From Candidatus Omnitrophota bacterium (GTDB taxonomy: Bacteria; Omnitrophota; Gorgyraeia; Aquiviventales; Aquiviventaceae), in contig JACPAW010000014.1 in assembly GCA_016180605.1 (NCBI GenBank), forward strand, positions 1 to 16,735: a stretch of 16,735 nt of DNA, given 5' to 3'. Under the pieces are notes generated by a model. That model saw only the letters and a list, made by a program, of their open reading frames with translations. It was not told the DNA's origin and ran no database searches. The position numbers and the translations under genes were made by a program. Shown here in pieces: positions 6,360 through 13,657 of the stretch. Position 1 is the first letter of the stretch. Every line of letters begins with the position of its first letter.

Positions 6360-6878
6360 TTAACGGGTGGTTTTCTTGCGAAGCCAGCGTTGCGTGAGTT
6401 CTTCCGTAATCGTGCGGAGGTCTTTTGAAGAAAGGGTGTGCTTTTCTTTTTCTTCAGAGACACCCTGGCTGGAGGGTTTGGGTTTCCCGAAGTGCTTAGC
6501 CAGGAGCTCTTGCGTGGATAAACAGGCAGCGCCATGCTGCCGGGCCGTTTGAAGGATTTCCCCATCGTCGGTGACGATAAGAAGAAATTGTGGTTTGGAA
6601 CTCGTGCGTATGAGTTGTTGGATATAAGCATCGGCGGATGGGCTAGCAAATCGTACCCAGAAGTGCTCGGTTATCTGCTGTACGGGCCATAAATCTTGGG
6701 ATTGGCCTGCATCGAAAACAAGAATGGTTTCTTTGATGGGAACCGGCCATCGGAAATGTTGCAGATAGGCGCTTAATTGCCGACGCGCTGCTGCAATCGG
6801 CAAACACCGCCATTGGGCAGAGCGCTGTGTGACGTTATAACCATCTACCACGGCGGTATGTCGCCTGGCTTCAGGCAT
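6360..6878 (-). CDS. YacP-like NYN-domain ribonuclease
   Basis: The 172-residue protein has the NYN (PIN-like) fold of the YacP/Rae1 group: VVDGYNV at 10-16 with Asp12, ILVFDAGQS at 52-60 with Asp56, SADAYIQQLI at 81-90 with Asp83, and LLIVTDDGEI at 99-108 with Asp104/105. These acidic residues bind the catalytic metal in the family. YacP (Rae1) cleaves mRNA on the ribosome in Bacillus; whether this enzyme does so is unknown. The last ~45 residues (KPKPSSQGVSEEKEKHT...WLRKKTTR) are charged and less conserved, and may contact RNA or ribosomes. The ATG at 6878 has no evident ribosome binding site. It is divergent from the small membrane protein gene across a gap holding a 9-bp inverted repeat. 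Confidence 0.8.
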   Translation of the reverse strand: MPEARRHTAVVDGYNVTQRSAQWRCLPIAAARRQLSAYLQHFRWPVPIKETILVFDAGQSQDLWPVQQITEHFWVRFASPSADAYIQQLIRTSSKPQFLLIVTDDGEILQTARQHGAACLSTQELLAKHFGKPKPSSQGVSEEKEKHTLSSKDLRTITEELTQRWLRKKTTR

Positions 6879-6883
6879 GGTAT

Positions 6884-6930
6884 ACTAGTGGTTCGACAAC
6901 TTTGTTTTGATTGGGCAGCTCACCACTAGT
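6884..6930. repeat. 9-bp inverted repeat in the divergent NYN / membrane protein gap
   Basis: ACTAGTGGT (6884-6892) and ACCACTAGT (6922-6930) are perfect inverted copies 29 nt apart. Each contains the self-complementary ACTAGT, and a partial third copy GCACTAGC lies at 6981-6988. The left arm is 5 nt from the NYN start codon. The gap 6879-7009 otherwise holds a 10-bp palindrome GGATCGATCC (6939-6948). A regulator binding both arms could control both divergent genes; this is inferred from position only. Confidence 0.45.
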
Positions 6931-7009
6931 GCTGAGCAGGATCGATCCCCCCAAGAACCCATCAGATCAATCCTGTCGAAGCACTAGCAGCAAAAAGACA
7001 AAGGGTCGT

Positions 7010-7291
7010 ATGCCTCTTTCTCCATCAGATCGGCGTTTTTTGCGCGCTATTGAAAATTTAAAAATTTACATTCTTGTTTTGGCACTTACTGTTTTTGTCT
7101 CTTTACTGCTGGCTCCTCCTAGCGAAATTCAGTTGACCACTTCGTTGATCGGAATCGCTCTGTGCGGCGTTTTCTGGCTGACTCAAAAATTGCTTAATTT
7201 CATCAGCTTGCTGGACTTGGAGCTGACCCGCCTCATCAATGCTTTGAAACGTACCCTGCCGAAAGAGAAGCAGCACGAATATTTTAATTAA
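7010..7291 (+). CDS. Small two-helix membrane protein, unknown function
   Basis: The 93-residue protein has two hydrophobic helices: IYILVLALTVFVSLLLA (residues ~20-36) and a longer one around SLIGIALCGVFWLTQKLLNF (~46-65). They are followed by an amphipathic stretch ending in LKRTLPKEKQHEYFN. The basic N-terminus (SPSDRRFLRAIENLK) and basic tail suggest both ends face the cytoplasm. ATG 7010 is preceded by AAAGGG at a good distance, whereas an upstream in-frame TTG at 6911 lies in the inverted-repeat region and is unlikely. I recognise no family. Its stop is only 8 nt from that of the convergent TIGR04073 copy 2, with no terminator between. Confidence 0.65.
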   Translation: MPLSPSDRRFLRAIENLKIYILVLALTVFVSLLLAPPSEIQLTTSLIGIALCGVFWLTQKLLNFISLLDLELTRLINALKRTLPKEKQHEYFN

Positions 7292-7299
7292 ACCTGCTT

Positions 7300-7671
7300 C
7301 TACTCGCTCCAGTCCCCGTGGGCATACACGAATTCCGGCTGTACGAGAGGCTGAAAGTCTCCAGGAAATGGCATATAGAAGGTTGCCACATCCATGATTG
7401 CCGTCGCCCCCCGCAACAAGGCATGTCCGAGACCTTGAGCAAGTCCAGCACTCATGGCAGCGACATAACCCTCCTTGCGTCCAATGAGTTCCGGGGTGCG
7501 GATGAGCTCAAGAGGAAAAGTAACCACATTGGCTGCTCCGCGGCCAAGCTTCCGCATGGTCTTATCCAAGTAAGAGGAATGCGCCTCTTCCGCAAACGTG
7601 GGTGTGGCAAATGAAAAGCACAGACTCAAAAAAATGACTCCCTTGCCTATCCCGATTCGGTATCCCTTCAT
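7300..7671 (-). CDS. Exosortase system-associated protein, TIGR04073 family (copy 2)
   Basis: The 123-residue protein has a signal peptide (MKGYRIGIGKGVIFLSLCFS...FA, cleavage near residue 27). The mature part follows the same pattern as copy 1: KLGRGAANVVTFPLELI, GLAQGLGHALLRGATAIMD, YMPFPGDFQPLVQPEF and a closing GDWSE. Shared positions include K-x-GRG-x-x-N near the start, LLRG, F-x-x-P-x-P-x-DF and the terminal D-W-E-like end. Copies 1 and 2 are clearly diverged, so this is not a recent tandem duplication. The start at 7671 overlaps the stop of the CPBP protease gene as ATGA, with GGGAGGGG a few bases upstream; this supports it over a Met 12 codons earlier. It is the last gene of the synthase-CPBP-TIGR04073 run. 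Confidence 0.72.
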   Translation of the reverse strand: MKGYRIGIGKGVIFLSLCFSFATPTFAEEAHSSYLDKTMRKLGRGAANVVTFPLELIRTPELIGRKEGYVAAMSAGLAQGLGHALLRGATAIMDVATFYMPFPGDFQPLVQPEFVYAHGDWSE

Positions 7672-8435
7672 ACCGTCTGCCCCTCCCTTCTTCGGCGAAC
7701 CCACCACACGATAATCGCTCCGAGAACCATTAATACGACCCAGTTGATAATGCCGTTAGTCAGTCGGCTTGTCCCCACCAGCCAGGCGAACATGGGATCC
7801 GGGAATGAAATTAACAGCTTATTAACCCGGGCTCCATAGGCCAAGATGGAATGCAAGCCGATGGCCAGAGTCAGCCTGCCGGTTATGAGGGTGCTGATGC
7901 ACAATACGACACCCAGAACGGTAAGACCCCCAAGCTCCAGCCAAGCCAGCGGCTCATTTAAGGATGCCTTTACATGGACGGCTGCATAAAGAACGCTGCT
8001 TACCAGTACCGCAGCGCTGCGGGAGTAAGGCAGCAGTTTTTGCAAAATCATACCGCGGAATACCAGCTCTTCCAGAACCGATACGAGCAGTGCTGCCGGG
8101 ACAAAGCTCGTTAAGATTCGCCATAATCGTTGGCGGTTTTCCGTGACGTCGATCTGGTAGATGTCGCTGGAAAGCCCAAAGAAGAACATCACAGCCAAGC
8201 CGGATAAACCTAGCAATAAGCCAAAGAAAAATTCCTGCTTTCCTTGTGCAGAAAAATCCAGGCCGAAGGAGCGAAAGGTTCGACGTTCCTGATGCTTGAT
8301 GCAATACCAGAGGCTTAATGCAGCGGAGATAGAGACGCAGCGGCGGAAAATCCTCCACCAGGAAAGATCTACGATAAGAAGTCCGAGCAGACTGAGAATG
8401 AAGCTGATGAGAAAAGTCAGGATGCCAAATCTCAA
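7668..8435 (-). CDS. CPBP-family intramembrane glutamic protease
   Basis: The 255-residue protein has about seven to eight hydrophobic helices and the CPBP (Abi/CAAX-processing) motifs: E122-E123-x3-R127 in SVLEELVFRGM, His154 in SSVLYAAVHVK, and His195 in IGLHSILAYG. Such Rce1-like proteases cleave within or next to membranes; in bacteria they act in prenyl-protein processing, bacteriocin immunity or protein sorting. In this setting, directly coupled to an exosortase-associated TIGR04073 gene, a role in envelope protein maturation is an attractive inference. The start is uncertain: TTG 8435 has no well-placed ribosome binding site, and GGAAAG about 25 nt upstream would suit a rarer codon. 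The preceding synthase gene ends 46 nt upstream, so they are likely co-transcribed. Confidence 0.85.
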   Translation of the reverse strand: MRFGILTFLISFILSLLGLLIVDLSWWRIFRRCVSISAALSLWYCIKHQERRTFRSFGLDFSAQGKQEFFFGLLLGLSGLAVMFFFGLSSDIYQIDVTENRQRLWRILTSFVPAALLVSVLEELVFRGMILQKLLPYSRSAAVLVSSVLYAAVHVKASLNEPLAWLELGGLTVLGVVLCISTLITGRLTLAIGLHSILAYGARVNKLLISFPDPMFAWLVGTSRLTNGIINWVVLMVLGAIIVWWVRRRREGQTV

Positions 8436-8481
8436 GAGCAGAAAGATGGGAGGTATTTTCTTTCCGGAGGTAACGGCGCGG

Positions 8482-9510
8482 TTAATGGTCGCTCATCCCG
8501 CGTATGAATTGTTCAATACGGTGGCGGGCCTCCTCATCGGTCATGGGCTGCAGAGGATGCTTCATGGTCCAAGCGGAAACAGAAAGCAGCGGTCCCGACA
8601 AGCGACGCTCGCGTGCTAAGCGCAAACAGCGAATGGCATCGATGGTTACCCCCGCACTGTTCGGAGAGTCTTCCACCGATAGGCGAGCTTCCAGTTCAAT
8701 GGGACAATCGCCAAAACCCCTGCCTTCAATTCGCAAAAAACAGATTTTTCGGTCTTTCTGCCAGGGAACGTAATCGCTTGGACCGATGTGGATATCGGTT
8801 CCCTTCAGAGGTTCCATCAGGACAGATTGTACCGCTTCCGTCTTGGAGAGCTCCATAAACAGGCGGGCCAGCGTGCGATGCAAAATGGTTGCACCCACCT
8901 GCCCTTTGACGTCGTCTCCGACAATGGGAATTCCTCGTTCTTTGAATCGATTCGCCCATCCTGGGTCCGAAGCGATAAAAACGGGAATGCAATTCAAGAG
9001 GCTGACTCCTGTTGAAAGGCAAGCTGAGGCATACGCTTCTGCTGCCTTCTGCGATCCTACGGGAAGATAGTTGAGGAGGATTTCAGCACCGCTTCGTTCC
9101 AAGACTCTAGCCAGGTTGACGGGTTTGGCTTTGGAAACAACGAAGGTCTGCTCGGAAGGGTAATTCTGCATATGAGCTGCGACCCCGTCTAAGGGGGGAC
9201 CCATTTGAACGCGGATGGGGATTCTGGGGAATTGTTTGATGAATTGCGTCGTGCAGTTGGGCAATGCTGCGGCAGCGGAAGGAATGGTTTTTCCTACCTT
9301 GCGTTCGTCAATATCAAACGCTGCCACGACTTGGATATCGGAAGCGGAATAGGGACCTACGAGAGGATGCAGCAGCCCATTGGAGCGTAAGACTCTGCGC
9401 ACCGCCCATGCGTTTGAGTAGTAGTGTATCCCCTGCAAAAGAGAACTGGCACAATTACCCATGCCCGCGATTGCAATGCGGATGGGTTTCTTATTTTTTC
9501 GTGGGGGCAT
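8482..9510 (-). CDS. ino1: Inositol-3-phosphate synthase-like protein, internally shortened
   Basis: The 342-residue protein follows the archaeal/actinobacterial type of myo-inositol-1-phosphate synthase: the NAD-binding start IAIAGMGNCASSLLQGI (residues 13-29), VVAAFDID, PVFIASDPGWANRF, GDDVKGQVGATILHR (198-212), SKTEAVQSVL, HIGPSDYVPWQKDRK (241-254), GFGDCPIELEARLSVEDSPNS in parts, and MKHPL. The normal product is inositol phosphate from glucose-6-phosphate, used for inositol lipids or solutes. As I recall the family, about 30 residues with the conserved N-x-GGN-x-DFLNML motif should lie between HR-x-LA-x-LF and SKTEAV; here LFME (217-220) runs straight into LSKTEAV. The protein is correspondingly shorter than the usual ~360 residues. 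The expected Lys residues (SK, DRK) are kept. It may be inactive or altered. A promoter lies just upstream; AAGG precedes the ATG. Confidence 0.85.
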   Translation of the reverse strand: MPPRKNKKPIRIAIAGMGNCASSLLQGIHYYSNAWAVRRVLRSNGLLHPLVGPYSASDIQVVAAFDIDERKVGKTIPSAAAALPNCTTQFIKQFPRIPIRVQMGPPLDGVAAHMQNYPSEQTFVVSKAKPVNLARVLERSGAEILLNYLPVGSQKAAEAYASACLSTGVSLLNCIPVFIASDPGWANRFKERGIPIVGDDVKGQVGATILHRTLARLFMELSKTEAVQSVLMEPLKGTDIHIGPSDYVPWQKDRKICFLRIEGRGFGDCPIELEARLSVEDSPNSAGVTIDAIRCLRLARERRLSGPLLSVSAWTMKHPLQPMTDEEARHRIEQFIRGMSDH

Positions 9511-9548
9511 GCCAGCCTTGTTTTGATTGCGTTTATTGACGATAAACC

Positions 9549-9577
9549 ATTATAGGTTCGACGGGGAATGAAATCAA
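9549..9577 (-). promoter_or_regulatory. Sigma70 promoter of the inositol-phosphate synthase operon
   Basis: On the - strand TTGATT (9572-9577) and a perfect TATAAT (9549-9554) are separated by 17 nt. The expected start of transcription is near 9542, giving a leader of about 30 nt. It lets the synthase, CPBP and TIGR04073 genes be expressed apart from the GH57 gene upstream. Confidence 0.75.
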
Positions 9578-9597
9578 GGCGTGTCTACCGAAGTCTT

Positions 9598-11790
9598 TTA
9601 CACCATCCATGCCTGGGCTTCCAGGTCGACTAAGGAAGCGTTGAGTTCAAATCCCCCTTCGGCAGGATGTCGCTCCAGCAACTCTTTTCCATCATAAACG
9701 GATACGGCAACATGCAACAGCTCTTTTTCTAAAACAGGAATGCGGTTCGAAGCAACCGCCAGTTCCAGGATTTGGCCTAGAGCACCACGCAGCCATTTTC
9801 CATCAGCGGCGGTTGCGTCTATGCGCAGACGCAGCGGGACTGGATTTGCTCCGGTGATGGAAGAAGAGTCTTTTTGATGGGTTTGCGGTTCCACCACGAT
9901 GACCCGCTCTTGTTCTTTTGAGGCAAAGAGGACCTCGATGCGCCAGTCATTGAGGCGCAGGAGCCTATCCCGATCCACGTCCAGCCGTATGTATTGATGG
10001 GTTTCGTCGAAGCCATACCATAAGGATTGCAGGTATTGCTCGCTGCGCTGGATCGCACCGTACTGCTGACGCAGCAAGAGGCGCCCGGCATAAAGCCACT
10101 CGTAGTAAGAACTTTCCCGCCCATCGATTGTCGGGTGCAAAACACCGGTTGGCTGGCAGCGTGTGGAAGCAGGAACCTTGCGGATTGGGCTCTTCAATGC
10201 CTGGGGGACTTCCAGCCCTAAGAGCTGGTAGCTATTGATCAAATGCATGCGGAAGAGCCGGTCGAATTCATCCGCCTGAGCGGTAAAGTGCGTGTCTCCG
10301 AACCACCACATCCAATCGCTTCCCTCGGCAGCACCGAGAGATTTTAAAGCGGTTTCATAGTTGGGCGTGTCGGTTTTTAAAGAACCGATGGCTTCCCGTG
10401 CATGGGACAAATGAACCCAGGCCGCGTTCTTTTCTGGATGTCCGATCCAGGTGGTGAAATTGCCATCAATCCAGGAGCCGCTAAAAAGCGTTGGCAAGCT
10501 CTCATTGCGGGGCCAGCCCGATTGGTTGAGATATTCGCTGATGGTGACACAACGGAATCGTTCGTCCCGAGACAATTGCTGGTACAAACAGGTTAAAAAG
10601 TCGTGGCCGTCATTCGCATAGAACTCCCAAGCATTTTCTCCGTCTAAGACGATGGAAGCCAGTGCCGGATGGGGCAAAGATTGGGTGCTTTCATGGATCT
10701 TTGCCAGGCGTCTGCAGAAATCCTCCGCTGCAATCCTCGGGTCCCACTGGCCATAGACGAATCCAATTGCGTCCGAAAGTTCCCGGTCGCGGAATAAAAC
10801 GGCCAGTTCCCTTCCCTGGCGTTTGAGCCAATGAGGCCGGTAAAGCATCCCCGGACTCCGAGGACTCTTCAGCGTTCTCCATAAGATGGTCTCATCCGTT
10901 GCGATCCATTCGAGATTTGCTTCAGCGGCGATGACGCCCACGTCCTCATTGACACTGCCCTCCGGGGGCCAGCTGCCTTTCGGGTACTGCCCGAATTCGC
11001 TGTGGTGGCGCTCCAGGGCCAAACGGAGCTGCCAGCGGGCATCCTGCGGATAGTGAAAAGGTTTCTCTGGAAGAGGCAAGTGCGGCAGTGCCGCATGGGC
11101 ATTCCTAAGCTCGCATAAGAGAGGCAAAATCGGGTGGTAGTAGGCAGAACAGCTCAGCTCGATCTGGCCTCGTTGAGCGGCTTGGCGATAAGCGGGAATG
11201 ACCTGGGCAATGAGCTCCAGGTGTTTTTTCAGAACATACTGTTTCTCCTCTTCGCTGAAGTGATGGCCTTTATGGATCAGGCGCGTCAACTCATTATCTT
11301 GACTTCTTAACCAGGGATCGATCCAGCTGAGATTGAACCACGTTTGGAGATCCAGATAGTCTTGCGTTTTGAACCGGCTTTGCACTTTCGGCCAGTCTTC
11401 TTCCGTCACGTGCCCTCCGCGTTTAGCCAAAAGATCGTGATAGCGCGGATAAGGCCGGATCATTCGCTCTAAGTTCGCCATGAAGAAACGCTGCAAAATA
11501 AGCCGTTGATCATGGGAGGACAAATCAGCCGCTGCCTTGCGGGATAAATCTAAAAACTCATCCGAGTGATTTTTCGGGGGTAAGTAATCTTGTAGTTGAT
11601 CCAACAATGAGGGGACTAGGTTGAAGGTCTGGTGAATGGAAGGAAATGCCTCCAGGATGGTGACCATGTCCAAATAATCTTTTGTCGCATGAAGCCGCAC
11701 CCAGGGCATAGAACAAGCCCCACTTACCATGTCTCGGTAATAGGGCTGGTGCATGTGCCAGAGGAAGGCGATGCATAAGGGTCGTGTCAT
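9598..11790 (-). CDS. Glycoside hydrolase family 57 protein
   Basis: The 730-residue protein begins with the GH57 opening CIAFLWHMHQPYYRD (H-x-HQP motif at 12-16). The catalytic barrel runs to about residue 470. The likely nucleophile is Glu277 in GSWPPEGSVNEDVG and the acid/base Asp383 in IVLDGENAWEFY, followed by SGSWIDGNFTTWIG and WWFGDTHFT. Both catalytic residues are intact. GH57 enzymes act on alpha-glucans (amylase, 4-alpha-glucanotransferase, branching or amylopullulanase activity). No signal peptide is seen, so it is probably cytoplasmic and works on glycogen or maltodextrin. The last ~180 residues (from about DGRESSYYEWLYAGR) are a beta-rich accessory domain common in ~700-residue homologues. 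GGAAAG sits 6 nt before the ATG. It is insulated from the porin by a terminator; I find no convincing own promoter. Confidence 0.9.
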   Translation of the reverse strand: MTRPLCIAFLWHMHQPYYRDMVSGACSMPWVRLHATKDYLDMVTILEAFPSIHQTFNLVPSLLDQLQDYLPPKNHSDEFLDLSRKAAADLSSHDQRLILQRFFMANLERMIRPYPRYHDLLAKRGGHVTEEDWPKVQSRFKTQDYLDLQTWFNLSWIDPWLRSQDNELTRLIHKGHHFSEEEKQYVLKKHLELIAQVIPAYRQAAQRGQIELSCSAYYHPILPLLCELRNAHAALPHLPLPEKPFHYPQDARWQLRLALERHHSEFGQYPKGSWPPEGSVNEDVGVIAAEANLEWIATDETILWRTLKSPRSPGMLYRPHWLKRQGRELAVLFRDRELSDAIGFVYGQWDPRIAAEDFCRRLAKIHESTQSLPHPALASIVLDGENAWEFYANDGHDFLTCLYQQLSRDERFRCVTISEYLNQSGWPRNESLPTLFSGSWIDGNFTTWIGHPEKNAAWVHLSHAREAIGSLKTDTPNYETALKSLGAAEGSDWMWWFGDTHFTAQADEFDRLFRMHLINSYQLLGLEVPQALKSPIRKVPASTRCQPTGVLHPTIDGRESSYYEWLYAGRLLLRQQYGAIQRSEQYLQSLWYGFDETHQYIRLDVDRDRLLRLNDWRIEVLFASKEQERVIVVEPQTHQKDSSSITGANPVPLRLRIDATAADGKWLRGALGQILELAVASNRIPVLEKELLHVAVSVYDGKELLERHPAEGGFELNASLVDLEAQAWMV

Positions 11791-11810
11791 TCTTATCTTT
11801 CCGTTTGCCT

Positions 11811-11845
11811 AAAAAACAACCCCCTGCTTCTTCCGAAGCAGGGGG
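11811..11845 (-). terminator. Rho-independent terminator of the porin gene
   Basis: On the - strand CCCCCTGCTTC-GGAA-GAAGCAGGGGG gives an 11-bp perfect stem with a GGAA tetraloop, followed by TTGTTTTTT. The T-run is on the - strand only, so it ends transcription coming from the porin, 22 nt after its stop codon. Confidence 0.92.
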
Positions 11846-11867
11846 TGTTTGCAAGCCTCCGTAACGC

Positions 11868-13316
11868 TTAGAATTTTACGCTAACGGTGCTTACCAATTG
11901 CTGTGCTGTGGCATTACCCGCTATAGGTGCCGCTGTGCCAGAATTACCACCGGCATCGCGGAACACGTTGCCCGGGAGGAATAAGGCATAGAGCAGGCCA
12001 AATTGCACATCATCCGTGTAGTCGTAGGTGAACTTGGTGTCCCACTCTGTTCCGATGAAGTTGTGCCGTTTACCATTATCATTACTAGTAGGTGTTGGAG
12101 CAATGGCACCCACCGGCAAAATGAACCAGGAAAGCCGCGTGAGAACGTCCAGATCCTCAATCGGTTTTGCTCCACCATAGAGCCCTAATTCGTGCTGGTT
12201 GGATGCCGATGAGGTGACGTTTCCCTGTACGTTTGGATAGAATCCGGTTACCACACTTCGACTCTGGAATTCCCGGATCGCTGTCGTGAAGTATCCAGGC
12301 GCCATAGCTGACCAACCTGGGGAAGCATTGTCGGTGTTCTGTCCTGAATAGAACCGCCACTCCGCACCGGCTCTGGGCGTCATGGAAACGTCCATGAAGG
12401 TATACTCCCCACCCAGATTAGCGGCCCAACCCGAGTGTCCACTGCCGGATACGAAGAATCCATCGAGATCCGTTACCCGTGTGCCCCACTGGTATGCCAG
12501 TTCGCCCCACAGATAGGAACCCTCAACAGGTTGTGTGCTTCCACGTAAACCGATCGTACTCACAGAACCATCTTCAGAATAAGTCGTACCTGCTTGTGCT
12601 GGACTCTCATCGTGCTTGTTCAGAAAGTAAGTCTCAGCTTCTGAATTCCAACTGTCAAACCGTGTGCTGAGGTTAACACCCTGAAGGGTTTGGTCATCGT
12701 CTTCGCCGATTAAGTTCTCATCGAGCTTAATATAGACGTAATCCGCCGTCAAAGGCTGGCTCATGCCGCCTAAGTTGGATAAGTCTAAGGTAGCCCGGAT
12801 GGCATCGAACGCGACGAAGTCCGTGTACTCATTGGCGGTGATCGCAGCGTTGCGATCATCGTTCGTTCCTGCCGCATCCAGCAAAATGGAAGGCAGCAAG
12901 TTGCTTCCCAAGACAAAGCCACGGCCCCAAACAATCGGCTGGGCGCCAACACGTACCGTCAGCGGAGAATAGAAAAGCTCCTTTAGGGTAACGTAACCCT
13001 GGCTGAGGTCAAAATCCCCGGTGCTTGCGGTGGTGGAGCTATCCCCCACGTTCCAGTCTCGCTCATTCGCCAAGCGAATGAAAGCCGAAACGTTCTCTGT
13101 TAGATCGGCACCGATATTCAAGCCGATCGTGCTCATGAGGAAATCATCCTCATCATCCAACGTTCCAGTTTCCGCATGAAGATCAAGATTCTCACGGTGG
13201 AACGCTCTAACGGTTACGTCTCCTCCAACCTTCACATTCTGGACTTCGGCGAAGCTCGGAACGCTAAATGCCAGAAGCCCCAGAAGGACTGCGCCTTTCA
13301 GCGTAGCCTTCACCAT
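11868..13316 (-). CDS. Outer-membrane beta-barrel porin, alginate-export-like
   Basis: The 482-residue protein has a classical signal peptide, MVKATLKGAVLLGLLAFSVPSFA, cleaved before EVQNVKVGGDVTVRAF. The mature part alternates hydrophobic and polar residues in many short strands with acidic loops: DDFLMSTIGLNIGADLTEN, LTVRVGAQPIVWGRGFVLG, ADYVYIKLDE, WAANLGGEYTFMDVSMTPRA, and ends TVSVKF with a C-terminal aromatic residue, as outer-membrane barrels do. The layout is that of the alginate_exp/porin group, which form channels for small solutes or anionic sugars; the substrate is unknown. AAGGAGGT (13323-13330 on the + strand) stands 6 nt before ATG 13316 and fixes this start; a Met 18 codons earlier would leave this site inside the gene. 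A small hairpin lies just upstream and a strong terminator downstream, so it is probably a single-gene unit with high expression. Confidence 0.85.
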   Translation of the reverse strand: MVKATLKGAVLLGLLAFSVPSFAEVQNVKVGGDVTVRAFHRENLDLHAETGTLDDEDDFLMSTIGLNIGADLTENVSAFIRLANERDWNVGDSSTTASTGDFDLSQGYVTLKELFYSPLTVRVGAQPIVWGRGFVLGSNLLPSILLDAAGTNDDRNAAITANEYTDFVAFDAIRATLDLSNLGGMSQPLTADYVYIKLDENLIGEDDDQTLQGVNLSTRFDSWNSEAETYFLNKHDESPAQAGTTYSEDGSVSTIGLRGSTQPVEGSYLWGELAYQWGTRVTDLDGFFVSGSGHSGWAANLGGEYTFMDVSMTPRAGAEWRFYSGQNTDNASPGWSAMAPGYFTTAIREFQSRSVVTGFYPNVQGNVTSSASNQHELGLYGGAKPIEDLDVLTRLSWFILPVGAIAPTPTSNDNGKRHNFIGTEWDTKFTYDYTDDVQFGLLYALFLPGNVFRDAGGNSGTAAPIAGNATAQQLVSTVSVKF

Positions 13317-13611
13317 TGACTTACCTCCTTGTTGTGAGTCCCCACGCTCACTACTGTCTAACATATCCAAATATAAAACGAAACCTTTGCGCGTTGCCTT
13401 CCTTAAAGCGCCTCTACTTATAATCTCCGCCGGCGTCTTTGACCAACCCTACTGCGATGGTCTTCTGCTTTCCTTCCCTTTCCCGGAAGGTCCGCGCACC
13501 TCCTTTCGCACGGCTAGCATTTCTATTGTGCAGTACAATAAGCGCTTGCGGAAGTTTTGTCAAGCATTATTTAGTTAAAACCCGATTCGTTACGCGATCT
13601 TAAGGAATTCT
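13317..13611. other. Divergent intergenic region between porin and tpsB
   Basis: About 340 nt separate the two start codons and no gene is visible. On the porin side a short hairpin (GTGAG with CTCAC, 13334-13351) lies 3 nt upstream of the porin ribosome binding site. AT-rich -10-like stretches occur on the - strand near 13370 and 13430, but none has a convincing -35 partner, so the porin promoter is not resolved. The tpsB promoter is at 13612-13639. Confidence 0.5.
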
Positions 13612-13639
13612 TTGGCATATTGTGAAATACTGCTATAAT
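13612..13639 (+). promoter_or_regulatory. Strong extended -10 promoter of tpsB
   Basis: TTGGCA (13612-13617) and a perfect TATAAT (13634-13639) are 16 nt apart, and TGC directly before the -10 box makes it an extended -10. Transcription would begin near 13646, about 12 nt before ATG 13658. Confidence 0.7.
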
Positions 13640-13657
13640 AACTTCCATTCATTCCTC

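Noticed and set aside
5684..6649. Long N-terminal extension of the HAD protein from a Met at 6649
   Set aside because: The extra ~100 residues lie in the NYN gene in another frame, are low-complexity and basic, and have no ribosome binding site.
8786..9070. Two overlapping + strand frames opposite the inositol-phosphate synthase, considered as a possible source of the missing segment
   Set aside because: Their translations have no similarity to the missing motif; the gap in the synthase is a clean in-frame absence.
11820..11845. Terminator acting on the + strand
   Set aside because: On the + strand the stem is followed by TGTTTGC rather than a T-run, and there is no + strand gene upstream; it fits the porin on the - strand.
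12479..12972. Short + strand open frames inside the porin gene
   Set aside because: They are antisense to a barrel protein with a signal peptide and terminator, and show no domain or ribosome binding site.
11868..13370. Porin start 18 codons upstream at 13370
   Set aside because: The strong AAGGAGGT site lies between the two start codons, and a canonical signal peptide begins exactly at 13316.
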